A DNA stretch of 64,000 bases from Selaginella moellendorffii. Taxonomy: Eukaryota; Streptophyta; Lycopodiopsida; Selaginellales; Selaginellaceae. Each line of letters starts with the position of its first letter. Position 1 is the first letter of the stretch. The DNA is taken from assembly GCF_000143415.4 (NCBI RefSeq), contig NW_003314285.1, positions 1,928,755 through 1,992,754 of the forward strand, read 5' to 3'. This document shows, piece by piece, positions 53,591 through 64,000 of this stretch. Under the pieces are notes generated by a model that was not told the DNA's origin, searched no databases, and saw nothing but the letters and a program-made list of their open reading frames with translations. A program made the translations under genes and the position numbers.

Positions 53591-55475
53591 CTATGATGCT
53601 GTCTGGAGACATTTCAGCTGAAACATCACCCAGTAATATTCATGAAGAAATAGTTGGGAATCTTGAGCACACACTTGACACTTTACACTTCAAAAATGCC
53701 AAAGAACATGGTAGCCATGATTTAGAAACAAGTTCCACTCCAACTCTTCTCGCCAAAGAAACATTTCAATTTATGACAACAAATGAAGAAAAGAAGGATA
53801 AGAGCCAAGGTAAACCATTCTAATTGATTTTTAAAGTGAATTACTCTGATTTTTAAAAAATCCTTATGTAGTCCTGGAAGTAGAACATATTCAAACATAG
53901 GGAAGATGTAGAGCATGGTATATTCTAAATAATAATCTCAAACGTTTTACTTTTGGATTTATATGATATCACTTTATACTTCTCTTGATGAATCCAGCTC
54001 CGCTGGAATAGATAGGAAATCTGTTACATCGGTGACACAAATCCTAGAGAATTTCTTTGTACACAATGTTGTTCACCATGATAAATAAAATATAAGAGAA
54101 ACCTTTTATATTCCACTAATGGAAAAGTTGATATGCATGCAAAAGGTAAAAATTCTGATATACTTATGATAATAAATTTAATATTAGCTGAACACATATA
54201 TAGAAAAAAAAAGCGCAGGACAAGCTGAGCATATTCAGCTATGTATGGTATAATGATTATATGAATTTTATTAACTAATAAAATTATAGAAGATATCTTA
54301 TCATCTAAGATCCAGTTTAATGAGAAACAACTACAATAAGTATGATATGAATGTAACTATTACAAGTACTTTTATATCCATTGATAACAAATACTACAAG
54401 AGATGCCTTGTTATCTGAAGTCCAATTGATACCTCCTTCAAAAGAACGTATAACATTTACAATTTTATTAATATCTTTATACCCATGTTTAAATAATTTG
54501 TTATGTGTTCCATGCAACAACATTTGGTTTGCTTAATAATAGTGTTATTCCTATTCATTAATCTAATTGATCAAATGGAAGTTTAATATTATAAATATAT
54601 TTATATTTTATAAACACAAGGTTAATTTTATTGAATATCAACCATTAAATAGTAGAATAAACTATAATATACTAGAAAGTGTTTAGGAAAGTTTATAAAT
54701 TATAAATTGAATATTAATCTAAATGAATAACAACCATTAAATGTTAGAATATCCTAGAATATTCAGATATATTTTAGGTATTTCTACTACCACTCCACTC
54801 CCCTATATATTTGCTTAAGCAAACCAAAAATATTATAACAGGTTCTTTATTATTTGAAGTTGACCCTGTTGTAAAGTTGGTACCTCCTTTGGAAGAAGGT
54901 ATAAATTTAAAATTTTATTAATATATTTATACTCATTTTAAAAAAATTTTATAGGAAACACTTTATTATCTAAAGCCTAACTCATTGAAAAATTTGCACC
55001 TCCTTCTAAAAAAGGTATAATATTAAGAATTCCATTACCCATTTTAAAAAATATTATAGAAGATATTTTGTTATCTAAAGTCCAACCTATTGTAAAGCTA
55101 GTACTTCCTTTAGAAGAAGGTATAAGATTAAAAACTTCATTAATATCTTTTTACCCATGTTTAAAGAATATTACAAGAGATGTCTTGTTCCCTGAAGTCC
55201 AACCCATTGAAAAGCTAAGATCTCTATTTGTAACTTTGAAATTTTTAACACTTATATACTCACATTTACAAATTATTATAAAATATGTTGTGTTCTATGA
55301 AGTCAAACCTCATGTTGATAAGCCAATACCTCAAATTGAAGAAGGTATATAATTTAATTTTTTTCTTGATATTTCTGATAACATTAATATATTTCAAGAG
55401 ATAGTACATTAATTACATGATAAGTTATCTAATGAAGAGCATGTAGCTCAGATTGAGCAAGGTATAAAGTAATTA
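53591..55475 (+). other. Possible gene built from duplicated phase 1-1 mini-exons
   Basis: An exon-like block at 53591-53809 (219 nt) has CAG before it and GTAAAC after it, and reads as an acidic 73-residue segment in phase 1-1. Downstream, six to eight modules (about 54396, 54842, 54956, 55062, 55178, 55284) share a 57-nt core coding LLSxVxPxxKLxPPLEE. The best ones are preceded by AG and followed by GTATAA, again phase 1-1. At least one unit has an internal stop and others have lost their splice sites. I know no family with this repeat. It may be a lineage-specific gene, a decaying gene, or a minisatellite that mimics exons. Confidence 0.35.
54523..54828. mobile_element. MITE-like element with 14-bp inverted repeats
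   Basis: TTTGGTTTGCTTAA (54523-54536) and TTAAGCAAACCAAA (54815-54828) are perfect inverted repeats around 280 bp of AT-rich DNA. A related copy occurs at about 62925-63170. No clear target duplication. It lies between two mini-exon modules. Confidence 0.65.
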
Positions 55476-56170
55476 CAATCTCAAATAGTTTTCAATACAC
55501 AAACATTATAATCTTCTGTTTTTTTTTTCTAATACTCATAATGACCACACTTTGCAAAAAAATGTATCTATAGGAGATAACCTGTTATCTAATCAGTTCA
55601 TAAGTCATCTAAAGTCATATTATTGTTATTTTCTTTTGATGATAACAATTGATTCCTTTTTAGGAATTGTAGATCCAAGTTTCATTTATAAGGTCATTTT
55701 GCTCATGATCATGTATAGAGCACAAATAAGAATGAAGAACTAATAGAAGAACAAGGCAACAGACAAAGGTATTGATAACGATACTTTAATTAGTACCTTG
55801 ATTCTTCTTTGCTTTCTGTTGGTTGTATTGGCAATTTTGAGGTAAACACATCTGATGCAAAATTAAGCTCAACACTTCTGCAACATAATAATAATAAAAT
55901 ATTAACTAAACCTGCTCTAAAACGGTTAATAATTTTTAAAAAAAACTTAACAAGCCATTTGTCTAAACTAAGTACAACCAATTTATTAAAATGATAATTC
56001 ATGTCAAATTCCATATTTAAATCCTCCTTGAATGAAAATAAATGGTTAAAAAATAATACAAATCAATTTTGATGGATTTGTTTTATATTGATTTAAAATA
56101 TGTATTTGAAAAGAAAACCTAGTAAGAAACCAGATTGGTTTAGCCACCTAATGAGGCACCCTATGTTCAT
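55476..56170. other. AT-rich, nothing firmly recognised
   Basis: Short open frames only; one exon-like piece ends with GACAAAG before GTATTG at about 55768, unproven. Confidence 0.4.
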
Positions 56171-56173
56171 GGC

Positions 56174-56278
56174 CAACACTCTAATCAACATCTTTGCAAA
56201 GTGTTGCAACATGGAAGAAAAGTTTTTACTAGATGAAGCTTAGAGATGTGGTATTATAAAATGTCCTGATGCTCATCT
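56174..56278 (+). pseudogene. PPR gene fragment
   Basis: One PPR-like unit: NTLINIFAKCCNMEEKF, then an in-frame TAG, then CPDAHL. The pattern (Asn-Thr-Leu-Ile-Asn-Met/Ile-Tyr/Phe-Ala-Lys-Cys) is typical of the family, but only about 35 codons remain. Confidence 0.5.
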
Positions 56279-57800
56279 TAGTTGAGAGAGACCAAAGCAA
56301 GCTAGCTCTACCTCTTTAAGAAAATGAAGTTATAAGCTTAGTGTAATGCTCACTCTGAACTCTCAAAGCTTGTAAAAGTATTAGGGCACAAAGACATTGA
56401 GGAGTATGGTTGGAAGAAGTATCTGTTTATTATTGTTCATCAACTCAATTATGTATGAAACATGGAAGCTAAGGACACTTATGCATTTTTAAAAAAACTG
56501 GAGGCCATGTTTTGTGGTGGTTTAGTACAGATTTTTTTATATAATGAGAGCAATAACAATATTGTTTTAAGAAAGTTTGTTAAGGAATATATTTTATCTT
56601 GCAAAAATCCATTGCATAGATCTTATTCTTGGGATGCCATGGTTGGCAAAAGTTAATTTGGAAATAAAGTGGAGTATTAAGTGTGTCTCGCTAGAATACA
56701 ATAGTGTTAAAAATGTGTGGTTTGGAAAAGGAGTTTAGCTTTTAATTGTTATGTTCTACACTATATCTTTAAAGTAAGTTTGTTATAATAAGAAGCCACT
56801 TTCAAATTATTTGTTTGTTTGTTCATGACTTGGAGGACAAAGGCATATATGAGGGAGAGGTAACAATGCAAATTGCATTCGAGAAGAGAATAGAGAAAAA
56901 GAGATTTTTTTCTAAACCTTGGAAGAGATACAAATGGCAACATGAGACCTTTTAATACTTGGTCAGGGATGGAAGATGTGTTCATCGCTTTCTCAAGCTT
57001 GATTCTTTAAACAATGTCAAGTGTTATAGAAACAATAGAGCTCTACTTGGTGGTCTGTCAACCCAGTTTAATGGAAGAACTTCTTATTGTGTCAGCCTAG
57101 TAATAAGAATCCGGGTTGACCATTTCTGGAAGAACTTCTGGAAGATCACCCAGATCTCATTTCTGGAAGATCCCAAACATGTCCTGCATAAATGGTCCCT
57201 ACACTTCCCGAACATGCTTTATGACATGGTGTCTAGAATGATCTTAACTATCTTTTGTGGCTGCACTTGAACATTCTTTATATCCTCTAAAATCTTCAGC
57301 AAGTCAGCAACCAATGACAAGCAGTCCAACCCCTTGGTTTTAACTATAATCTGATTTTTTATGTCTGTTGTCATCCATTCTTTCCAATGTTGAATGCCTC
57401 CCTGAGATTGCACCACAATACAAGTGTAAGAAAAGAGATGATACAACAAGAGAATCTATTCTGGTTGAGTTGGATTCTTCCCTTCATACTGCACACCATA
57501 GAAAAAATCAAAAAAGACATTAAGGTGTTAACAAAAACCTATTCTTCTGGATTTATTGGATTCTCAAGAACAGATGTCAACTTAGACTACACCATAACAC
57601 AAGAGTCAGAAAAGAACGCAAGGAGAACCTGTTCTTGTTGAGCTGCCCCCTTCATTCTGCCTACCCACTCTTGTTATTGGGCCTCCACCATGCCACACAG
57701 AAAGAATCAAAAAAGAGATGATACCAAAGTGCAAGTGCCTACACAAACCTGATTCTCCCAATCTAGCCTCTTCCGAATCTCATCCACCTTAGACCCCAGC
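56279..57800. other. Intergenic, no gene seen
   Basis: Frames up to about 100 codons without recognisable motifs. A TTCTGGAAGA phrase repeats at 57125-57170. Confidence 0.45.
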
Positions 57801-57819
57801 TGCTGCACAGCCTTTTGAG

Positions 57820-59905
57820 CCTCCTTACATGAAATAACCGCATTCCAAACACGCTCCGGTGCCACCATCTCCACTTTTGTTCACATTCCCAGAACCAGCA
57901 CTAAGGTTCATAGATAAACTCAGATACAGTGACTCGTCCACACGTCTGAAGCCTGAAAACTGTGGAGAGTTTTCTGCAAGATCAATCAGCCCAGATGACC
58001 TGTTCGTATCTTTTGCCTGAATGAAGAGTGTGCTCACGTTCAGCCTGTCCTTCATATCTCCCAAATGAATAGGCACTAGGAAGGCCACACCCCATGCACC
58101 ACAGTAGCATACTATCCCACAAAGACTTTTAAAGGCCTCAAGGAGATCAAACGAGTCTATCTTGTCTTTATAGATCTTGCGGAAGCAGTTGATACTTATC
58201 TTGCCTTATGCAACAGCTCGCACCTTTTCCTGGTGAGGCATCTTATTCTGCTGCACAAGCTTGCTGAGTGGCATTTTCACCAATTGAGAGAAAAACTTGT
58301 TCACTGTACTGCCTTGTCTACTCCTGTTCACCTTTGTCTACAAAACCCCCAGACAACATTGTTTGAAGAGGCTTAAACAGAAGCTTGTAGCCATCTGGGC
58401 TCTCCTTGACCTGTTGGAGACACACAATTGTAGTGTCAGAAAGAAGTAACTTTAACTACCTATGTAATAAATAATTGGGCTCCACAGTTTGCCATGTATT
58501 CTAATGTTATTTCTGTAATGCAATTAATTCACAATTAAATCCTTCACAATTTTATACGGGTGATATCTCTAATCTATCAAAGTCAGCTTATACTGCATCT
58601 GTAGCACTAGCCATCAGTAAGGATCCCTGCAAAGATCCTTGGCAAGGTTGCTCAGGTAGAGAGACCACCAAAACGGTCAGCCATACTTGAGCATCCAGTC
58701 GTTACTAACCACCTCCTCAAAACAATTCAACTCCGCACAGAAGGATTGCACCACTTCGGTTCCTAAGAAATTGGCAACCCTGGCTCTAGTGTCCACTAAG
58801 AGAGTTAAACATGTTCCACCTAACACTCGTGTTGATCTTCGAAGTGGGATGTACACGTTTTTTTCCCGTCCATCATCGGAAGGTAACAGCGACCGGGCTT
58901 CATCGAAGACGAACAACAGCTTCAACGGTTGGCCTGTCATCTCCCCACGAATTCCCAAAGCAGGGACCTTACGAATATGCTCGTTGAAGATTTCAGTGGC
59001 TGAAATCTCCCAGCTCATCCATGGTTCTGACTGTAGTAGTAGCCTCTATCTTCTCGAGAGACTTAAGTTCCTGTTCAAGTTCTTTTATCCGCTTCTCCAC
59101 TCCCGGCCAAAAGCCCTTTCCACTAGATATCGTCATCATGTCTGAAAACCTGTGGCGTCCACGGCTCCTCTGTACCCAGCTCCTCAATGCATGCGATCCA
59201 ATAGGCCAGATAGTAGGTCATGCATTTGAGATGGCCTGCGTGATCTCCATTTCCCAGTGCATTCCTTGCACAGTCGCGGAAAGTGCTACTAAATGTTGAA
59301 GGCTGAGGATAACAGGTGCCAGAACCCAGCGACAAGTAAATGACCCAAACCTGTTTCCGATGCAACTCTCGAACCACCCTCGACTTACCCCAGCCGCTGG
59401 ACTGGAAGAGACCAACGACACGTGAAAAATCATTCTCCTCCTTGATCTTGTTCAGGGCGTCGTAAAGCGAGTCTACTCCACTGCCCTGATACTCCATGTC
59501 AAATGCTCGACCTGTAGCAGCAGTAAACATAAACATTCATGCAAACTGACGCACTTACTTGCCGTCGTTAACCGTATGGCATGTTGTGGACGGAAGTCCT
59601 TGTACTGCTCCTCCTCCTCCGGTGTCAGCTTGTACCAGCAAGCTTCATGGATATTATCAAGCCATGCCACGCCGTTCAGCTTCTCGTGGATGGACTCCCA
59701 AGATTCGAAAAGAAGCGTTGGGTACTTCTCCAACACCATTCTCACTTTTTGATTCCCGAGCCTTGTTGTCTACTTGTTGCAGCGCCTGTTCAAGTACATA
59801 CTGTGGGCCGAGGCCTTTGTGATCCTCTTGCTGCTCTGGCGACAACTTGTCCCAATTCTCAAACAGCTCATCCAGATATATCAGCATCGAAATCTTGAAA
59901 ATCAC
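57820..59905 (-). pseudogene. Broken P-loop NTPase gene of a fungal-like family
   Basis: Read from 59905 down: an N-terminal helical region (LVRTx-KYPTLLFESWESIHEKL, about 59745-59560), a Walker A motif SSGWGKSRVVREL (about 59410-59370), a YPQPSTF loop, a Walker B-like LLFVFDEARSLLP (about 58930-58890), and a C-terminal IHLGDMKDRLNVSTLFIQAKD block (about 58070-58000). I recall this order from large unnamed P-loop proteins common in fungi. At least two frame changes (near 59130 and 59005) and several stops between 58500 and 58100 break it. A horizontal or transposon-borne origin is inference. Confidence 0.55.
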
Positions 59906-60189
59906 CGAACAGGTCCTCCTTGCAGAAGTACCAAATACGAAGATTGTCTACTAACTTTGCAAACTAATCTGTCCGAGAGCTGGTGCATAATGATCTTTGA
60001 CAAGACTGAGCTGAACGGCCAACCCTTGCATAAGGCCCTTATCGATCGAACCCCATACAGGGTTCAGCTGGAGGAGGAGCAAAGGCTTGCAGTATCGCGT
60101 GGGGCCCCATGCCATCCCAGTGAATATGTTGGCCGTCAGATTGTAGGGTTATCACGTGAGGCCTCATGCCATTCCGACGAGGCTGGTCG

Positions 60190-60571
60190 CCCGGTGAATG
60201 CACAGCCTCATCCAAACGAAGCAGAATCTCAAGGAAGTTCTTGCGGCCGATGTGGCCTTCCACCCCATCTTCTGCTCCAAACAAACAATGCTGGCAGTGA
60301 GAACAAAAACATGTACGTCTTCGCGTACTTGGCGATGCTTGTTGCCAAAGGCATATTTGAAACGGTTACACTTGGCTTTCTCATGGTTGGGCACACTCAT
60401 GAAGACGTCGATGCCATGTTCAGTCACCTGGCAGAGTCCCTCCGGCGATCCAATGTCCTCACCCTCCCATAACTCTACGATGAATTCCAAAATTGCATCA
60501 AAGGCACTGTTGAAGCTGCACTTGTGACAGAGGTTCCAGACTTTAAGGGGTCTCTTGACTCTCAAACTTGA
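60190..60571 (+). pseudogene. Transposase-like (DUF7869-type) fragment
   Basis: The frame reads LLLQTNNAGSENKNMYVFAYLAMLVAKGIF followed by FLMVGHTHEDVDAMFSHL, then a stop at 60470 and in-frame EFQNCIKGTVEAAL up to 60571. The phrases N-ENKN and VGHTHEDxD are the hallmark of the transposon-derived DUF7869 family as I remember it; the usual Asp before the Asn-x-x-ENKN core is Asn here. Only the C-terminal part is present. Confidence 0.6.
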
Positions 60572-60599
60572 AAGATGCCGCCTTCTCTACTAGACGTTC

Positions 60600-60835
60600 T
60601 AACCATCATGCCTGTATCCTTGAGGGCAGACGTTTGCGCTTGCAGGAACCAAGCCCCAAAGCATTGCAGGAGTCTTTGATGCGAGAAGAGACGACGCGAT
60701 CGGATCACCAATGGTTCCAATGAACGTGTTTGGCTTGTCTTTGGTGAGGCCGGGAGTCAGTGGCAAGTCTTGCGCATTGCAAATGTTGGAGATCATAGCA
60801 AGAACAAGAAAAAACAGTGAGGCTCTTTCATTAAA
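60600..60835 (-). pseudogene. Hint-family gene fragment, N-terminal exon
   Basis: Matches exon 1 of the intact gene at 11591-11893: NICNAQD, a KDKPNTFIGT block, then SSLLASKTPAMLWG and VPASA. A short deletion removes codons after NAQD, and the frame is lost after VPASA. The signal peptide start is damaged. Confidence 0.8.
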
Positions 60836-61110
60836 TTTCTTTTTCCAACTCTGAGCTTGTTTATCCTTATAAATGCTGTAAGTCCTTTCACAGTAGGCTT
60901 ATCGAAAATAATAAAATTAATAAAGCTTATAAAAAGAGAGGAAAGAGCTAAGAATATAACAAAAGAAAGTGAGATATACTTGAACATCTCGACTCTAGCT
61001 CCCGCTTATGAGAGAAGGCCTTTAAATCGATCTTTTCCATTTAAAGTTGAGGTATTGATGTGTGACTGCAAGAAAAATTCAAGGTTTCATCCAGACACAA
61101 AGCTTTCGTG
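60836..61110 (-). repeat. Copy of the Hint upstream region
   Basis: Shares with 11894-12120 the GAGGTATTGATG and TGCAAGAAAAATTCAAGGTTTCATC blocks and the preceding AAAGAGAGGA-like stretch. Confidence 0.6.
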
Positions 61111-61144
61111 GTTGATTTAATTGACTACTATATTCGTTTCTTAG

Positions 61145-61420
61145 TATATTTCGAAAGTTTCTTAGTATATTCGAAATTTGTAAAACCCGCAAGAAGTTGC
61201 TGCCAATTGGCCCAGCTTCCCCAACACCTTCCAGTGAGCAGGTGCAACTTGTGGATTGCAATCGCTGGATGGAGCGCCTTGAAATTGCAGTGCCAAATTG
61301 GGGACATCCATCCATTTATAGAACGCAAGGTATGAAGAACAATAGTGTGGGGGATTACTTGGTATGCTGCAGGAAGGTATATGCAGTGAGATCCAGGACA
61401 ATTGTTGTGGACCAATTACT
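61145..61420 (-). pseudogene. Hint-family gene fragment, C-terminal exon
   Basis: Minus-strand words YLPAAYQ, then a KWMD-like block, correspond to the last exon at 10175-10650. It begins with the AGTATATTCGAAATTTG phrase that also precedes the fragment at 12290. It lies upstream of the N-terminal fragment at 60600, reproducing the head-to-tail order of the cluster at 10-12.8 kb. Confidence 0.7.
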
Positions 61421-62595
61421 GTCCACTGAAATCAATAATATGGCATTTGAAAGCATATTAGGAATAACTTTGAAAATAATTAAAACAAAGAAGTATACCT
61501 GAGTTATGTTTTTATTAAAAAAATAGATAAAGATAAAATTGATTTTAACTATTTAACAATTGCTAAGGCATCTTCTTGGTGTCATATATTATGATAGTCA
61601 TTCATAGTCTCAATAAATCCCACCTTTGACATGTATTTATTTAATTTTGAATTTATGTTGTATATGTCCAGTTTTACTAGAAACATATGTCAATATTGCA
61701 AAGATAATGAATGTGGCAAAGTTGTGGTTTGCAAGGTAGTGGAACTGAATTGTCCTTGCTGATCAGCTTGAAAATAAATATATAGAAAGAAAGCAATATA
61801 GTATAAGTTTTTGAATGAGCACTTCAATGCCATTTCAATGTTGTCAAGCCACCATATATCCTATATGAGTAGAAAAATAATAAAAGCAACATAAATTTAA
61901 TATAAATGAAGCCACCACTCATGGAACTTAAAAATATCATTTTGGAAAGGAATTAAGGGCCAACCAATAAAGTGGCAATGGTAAGATACTAGAGAAGGGA
62001 TTTAAATGCATGCCCTTGTAAAACTTGAGTCAACCTACTTAGACCACTTAACTATCATCTATTTCATAATTAATTTTTCTATGAACTTGGAGTCTAGAGA
62101 TTGGTTATCAACCACTTAGCAATGCATATTAGAGCTTACATAAAGGCACTATTGACAGTAAAAAAACATTCTTCTTAAGAACCCTAAAAAAATGTTTTGA
62201 TTAAAGTAATAGTAATATAAATGTAGTTGTCAAAATGTTTAAACTTGTTTCTTTTGATTCATATTTGAATTTATTTTAATGAATTACATGAAAATCAAAA
62301 TATAATAGTTGTAAAAGTAGTTCATAGTAAAACAATATAACTTTAGAAAAGATAGGTCTTTATGAACTTTGTCTTTTCTAAATAACTCAATTTAATAAAA
62401 CTTTTGACTCAAGTACTTACATATTTCAATATTTTAAAGTTTATTAAAACTTTCATTTTTCAATTTAGATTTTTTTTATAAGACTTATGGTTAACTATAT
62501 TGACTTGAGTTATCTTGTGCTATGTTGAGTTTAACTTATGAACTCAACTCAGCTTTGGACCATTCCCTAAAAAAAAAAAAAGGAATTTTTTATAC
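61421..62595. other. AT-rich intergenic, no gene seen
   Basis: No supported frame or RNA gene. Confidence 0.5.
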
Positions 62596-62599
62596 AACA

Positions 62600-62790
62600 C
62601 TTGAAAGAAATAAGAATATAACAAAAAAAAGTGAGATATGCTTGAAGATCTCAACTTTGTAGCTCTGTAGCTCTTGCTTATGAGAGAAGGCTTTCAAATT
62701 GATCAATCTTGTCCATTTAAAGTATGAGCACATATGTGATGGCAAGAAAAATTCAAGGTTTCATCTAGACACAAGTTTTCATGGTTGATT
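62600..62790 (-). repeat. Second displaced copy of the Hint upstream region
   Basis: AATATAACAAAAaAAAGTGAGATATgCTTGAAgATCTC and GGCAAGAAAAATTCAAGGTTTCATCtAGACACAA match 60950-61105 closely, without any adjacent coding fragment. Confidence 0.65.
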
Positions 62791-62924
62791 TATATTATTT
62801 AGGAATAACTTTGAAAATAATAGCTGAGGTTTGTTATTATTAAAATTAATAAGTATAAAATTTAATCCTGAGTTATATTTTTATCAAAAGACAATTGCAA
62901 TAAAAATAAAAGTTTGCTATGCGT

Positions 62925-63170
62925 TATATGTAACAACACCTAGTTTGCTCAATAGTGGAAGTTTATCATTATAAACATGTTTATATTTTATAAACACAAG
63001 ATTAATCTTATTGAATATCAACCATTGGATAGTAAAATAAACTAGAATATACTAGGAAGTGTTTAAGAAAGTTTATAAATTATAAATACGTGATTAATCT
63101 GAATGAATAGAATAGCTAAGGATATTCTTGGTATATCCACTACCACAAGCAAACCAAAAATAAAACTAAC
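62925..63170. mobile_element. Second MITE copy
   Basis: Aligns with 54530-54830 over almost its whole length (GTGGAAGTTTA..., TTTTATAAACACAAG, ATTGAATATCAACCATT, AGTGTTTAAGAAAGTTTATAAATTATAAAT, AAGCAAACCAAAAAT). Its left inverted repeat is eroded. Confidence 0.6.
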
Positions 63171-64000
63171 TGTATTTAACAATTGCTAGCTGAGAAAGGA
63201 AAAGCAAAGACTGTGTGATACGGTAGTGTAAGACTTCGCATGATGTAGTAATTATAATAACTGGTCAATTCAACCATAATTTCACTTGAACATGAATAAA
63301 AAAAGAGTAATTTATAACACTAATCACAGCATGGGAGGTGGACTTGCATATTGCAGAAGCAGTGGGCATTAGAATAGATCTAGGGGATTCTTGAATCCCA
63401 AAAAGAAGATATCTCTTTTTCATGGATGTGGCATCCATGCAAGGTCCACCTTTTGTAAGACAATTTGGGCCAACCAAGGAAAGATGGAAAGATACAAGGA
63501 TGTCAATGATGTTTGAGGAAGGATGCAGCGGCATTTAAATTTCTAGCTTCCTCACCACGGGCCATTGTTTTTCTTGGAAGTCGTGACTTTGGATTTTAGA
63601 TTCAGAGTGCAGAGAATACATACTCAATTTTGAAATTTCAGAACCTTAGTTCAAATTTATAAAAAATGGCTAGGGAGGCTTAGTGTATGCTTAGAAGGCC
63701 AAGTGAAGTCCCTGCCATGGATCTTGGCTTCCATCAAGAGATATCTCTTTCATGGTCGGCTTGAAAGCTTGAGAAAGACCTCTGATTCTTTCTACTTCTG
63801 TCCCATTCCCATTCTGAGAAGTCATTTACTCTAGACTGGATGATCAGCTGTAGAATTCGAGTGGCAACAAGTACTAACAGCAGTGGCAGCATTGAAGAAT
63901 TAAGAGTTATCTATGATATTTGGCTACCTCGTGGACGAGATACAAATGGCAGCATGAGAGGAACTTTCTCAATAAGTTCTTGGGAAGACATATGCATGGC
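63171..64000. other. Intergenic, no gene seen
   Basis: Only short frames without motifs. GAGATACAAATGGCAgCATGAGA near 63938 also occurs near 56926. Confidence 0.45.

Noticed and set aside
63265-63534. 89-codon minus-strand frame
   Set aside because: No recognisable domain, no splice context, AT-rich flanks.
1-64000. CRISPR arrays, bacterial operons or ribosome binding sites
   Set aside because: No regularly spaced identical repeats with unique spacers; the spliced genes show this is eukaryotic nuclear DNA.

Overview
The window looks like nuclear DNA of a land plant, most likely a lycophyte of the Selaginella type. This is my inference from compact genes with introns of about 50-60 bp, plant-only families (PPR, plant U-box, SERAT, ALDH10), plant chromovirus retrotransposons, and organelle-type tRNA genes in nuclear context. 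A run of 520 N marks an assembly gap (3281-3800).

Layout. 1-8.8 kb: dispersed AT-rich repeats holding a young, apparently non-autonomous LTR retrotransposon (756-8028, perfect target duplication, no gag/pol seen) and a miniature LTR element (8475-8808). 9.8-12.8 kb: a small cluster of secreted proteins with a Hedgehog-type Hint (Hog) module, one intact six-exon gene flanked by broken copies. 13.2-33.4 kb: a dense gene island: DPY30 (-), two tandem plastid-type tRNA-Pro genes with different anticodons, a nitronate monooxygenase (+), CTR9 (+, 24 exons), PRP28 helicase (+), a coiled-coil protein (-), a UCP-like mitochondrial carrier with a terminal frameshift (-), a U-box E3 ligase (+), ALDH10 (-, 15 exons) and an intronless PPR protein built from 31-residue repeats (-).

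33.5-50 kb: nested and decayed retrotransposons. A complete but inactivated Ty3/gypsy chromovirus (37524-44682, target duplication GTCGT) lies inside an older chromodomain element; an older gypsy relic follows on the minus strand, then a field of tandem and dispersed AT-rich repeats. 50.2-52.8 kb: a divergent gene pair, serine acetyltransferase (-) and an unrecognised one-membrane-segment protein (+). 53-64 kb: AT-rich DNA with a possible gene made of duplicated 57-nt phase 1-1 mini-exons, a MITE, a broken P-loop NTPase gene, a transposase-like fragment, and a displaced fragment of the Hint cluster.

How the genes fit together: several intact genes are nuclear housekeeping functions (COMPASS subunit DPY30, Paf1-complex CTR9, spliceosomal PRP28) and metabolism (nitronate, aminoaldehyde and cysteine synthesis). 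There is no operon logic; neighbours share only short intergenic regions, some of them divergent. The items most worth follow-up are the plant Hedgehog-type Hint cluster, the organelle-type tRNA-Pro pair with CGG and AGG anticodons, the mini-exon array, and the autonomous/non-autonomous retrotransposon pair.
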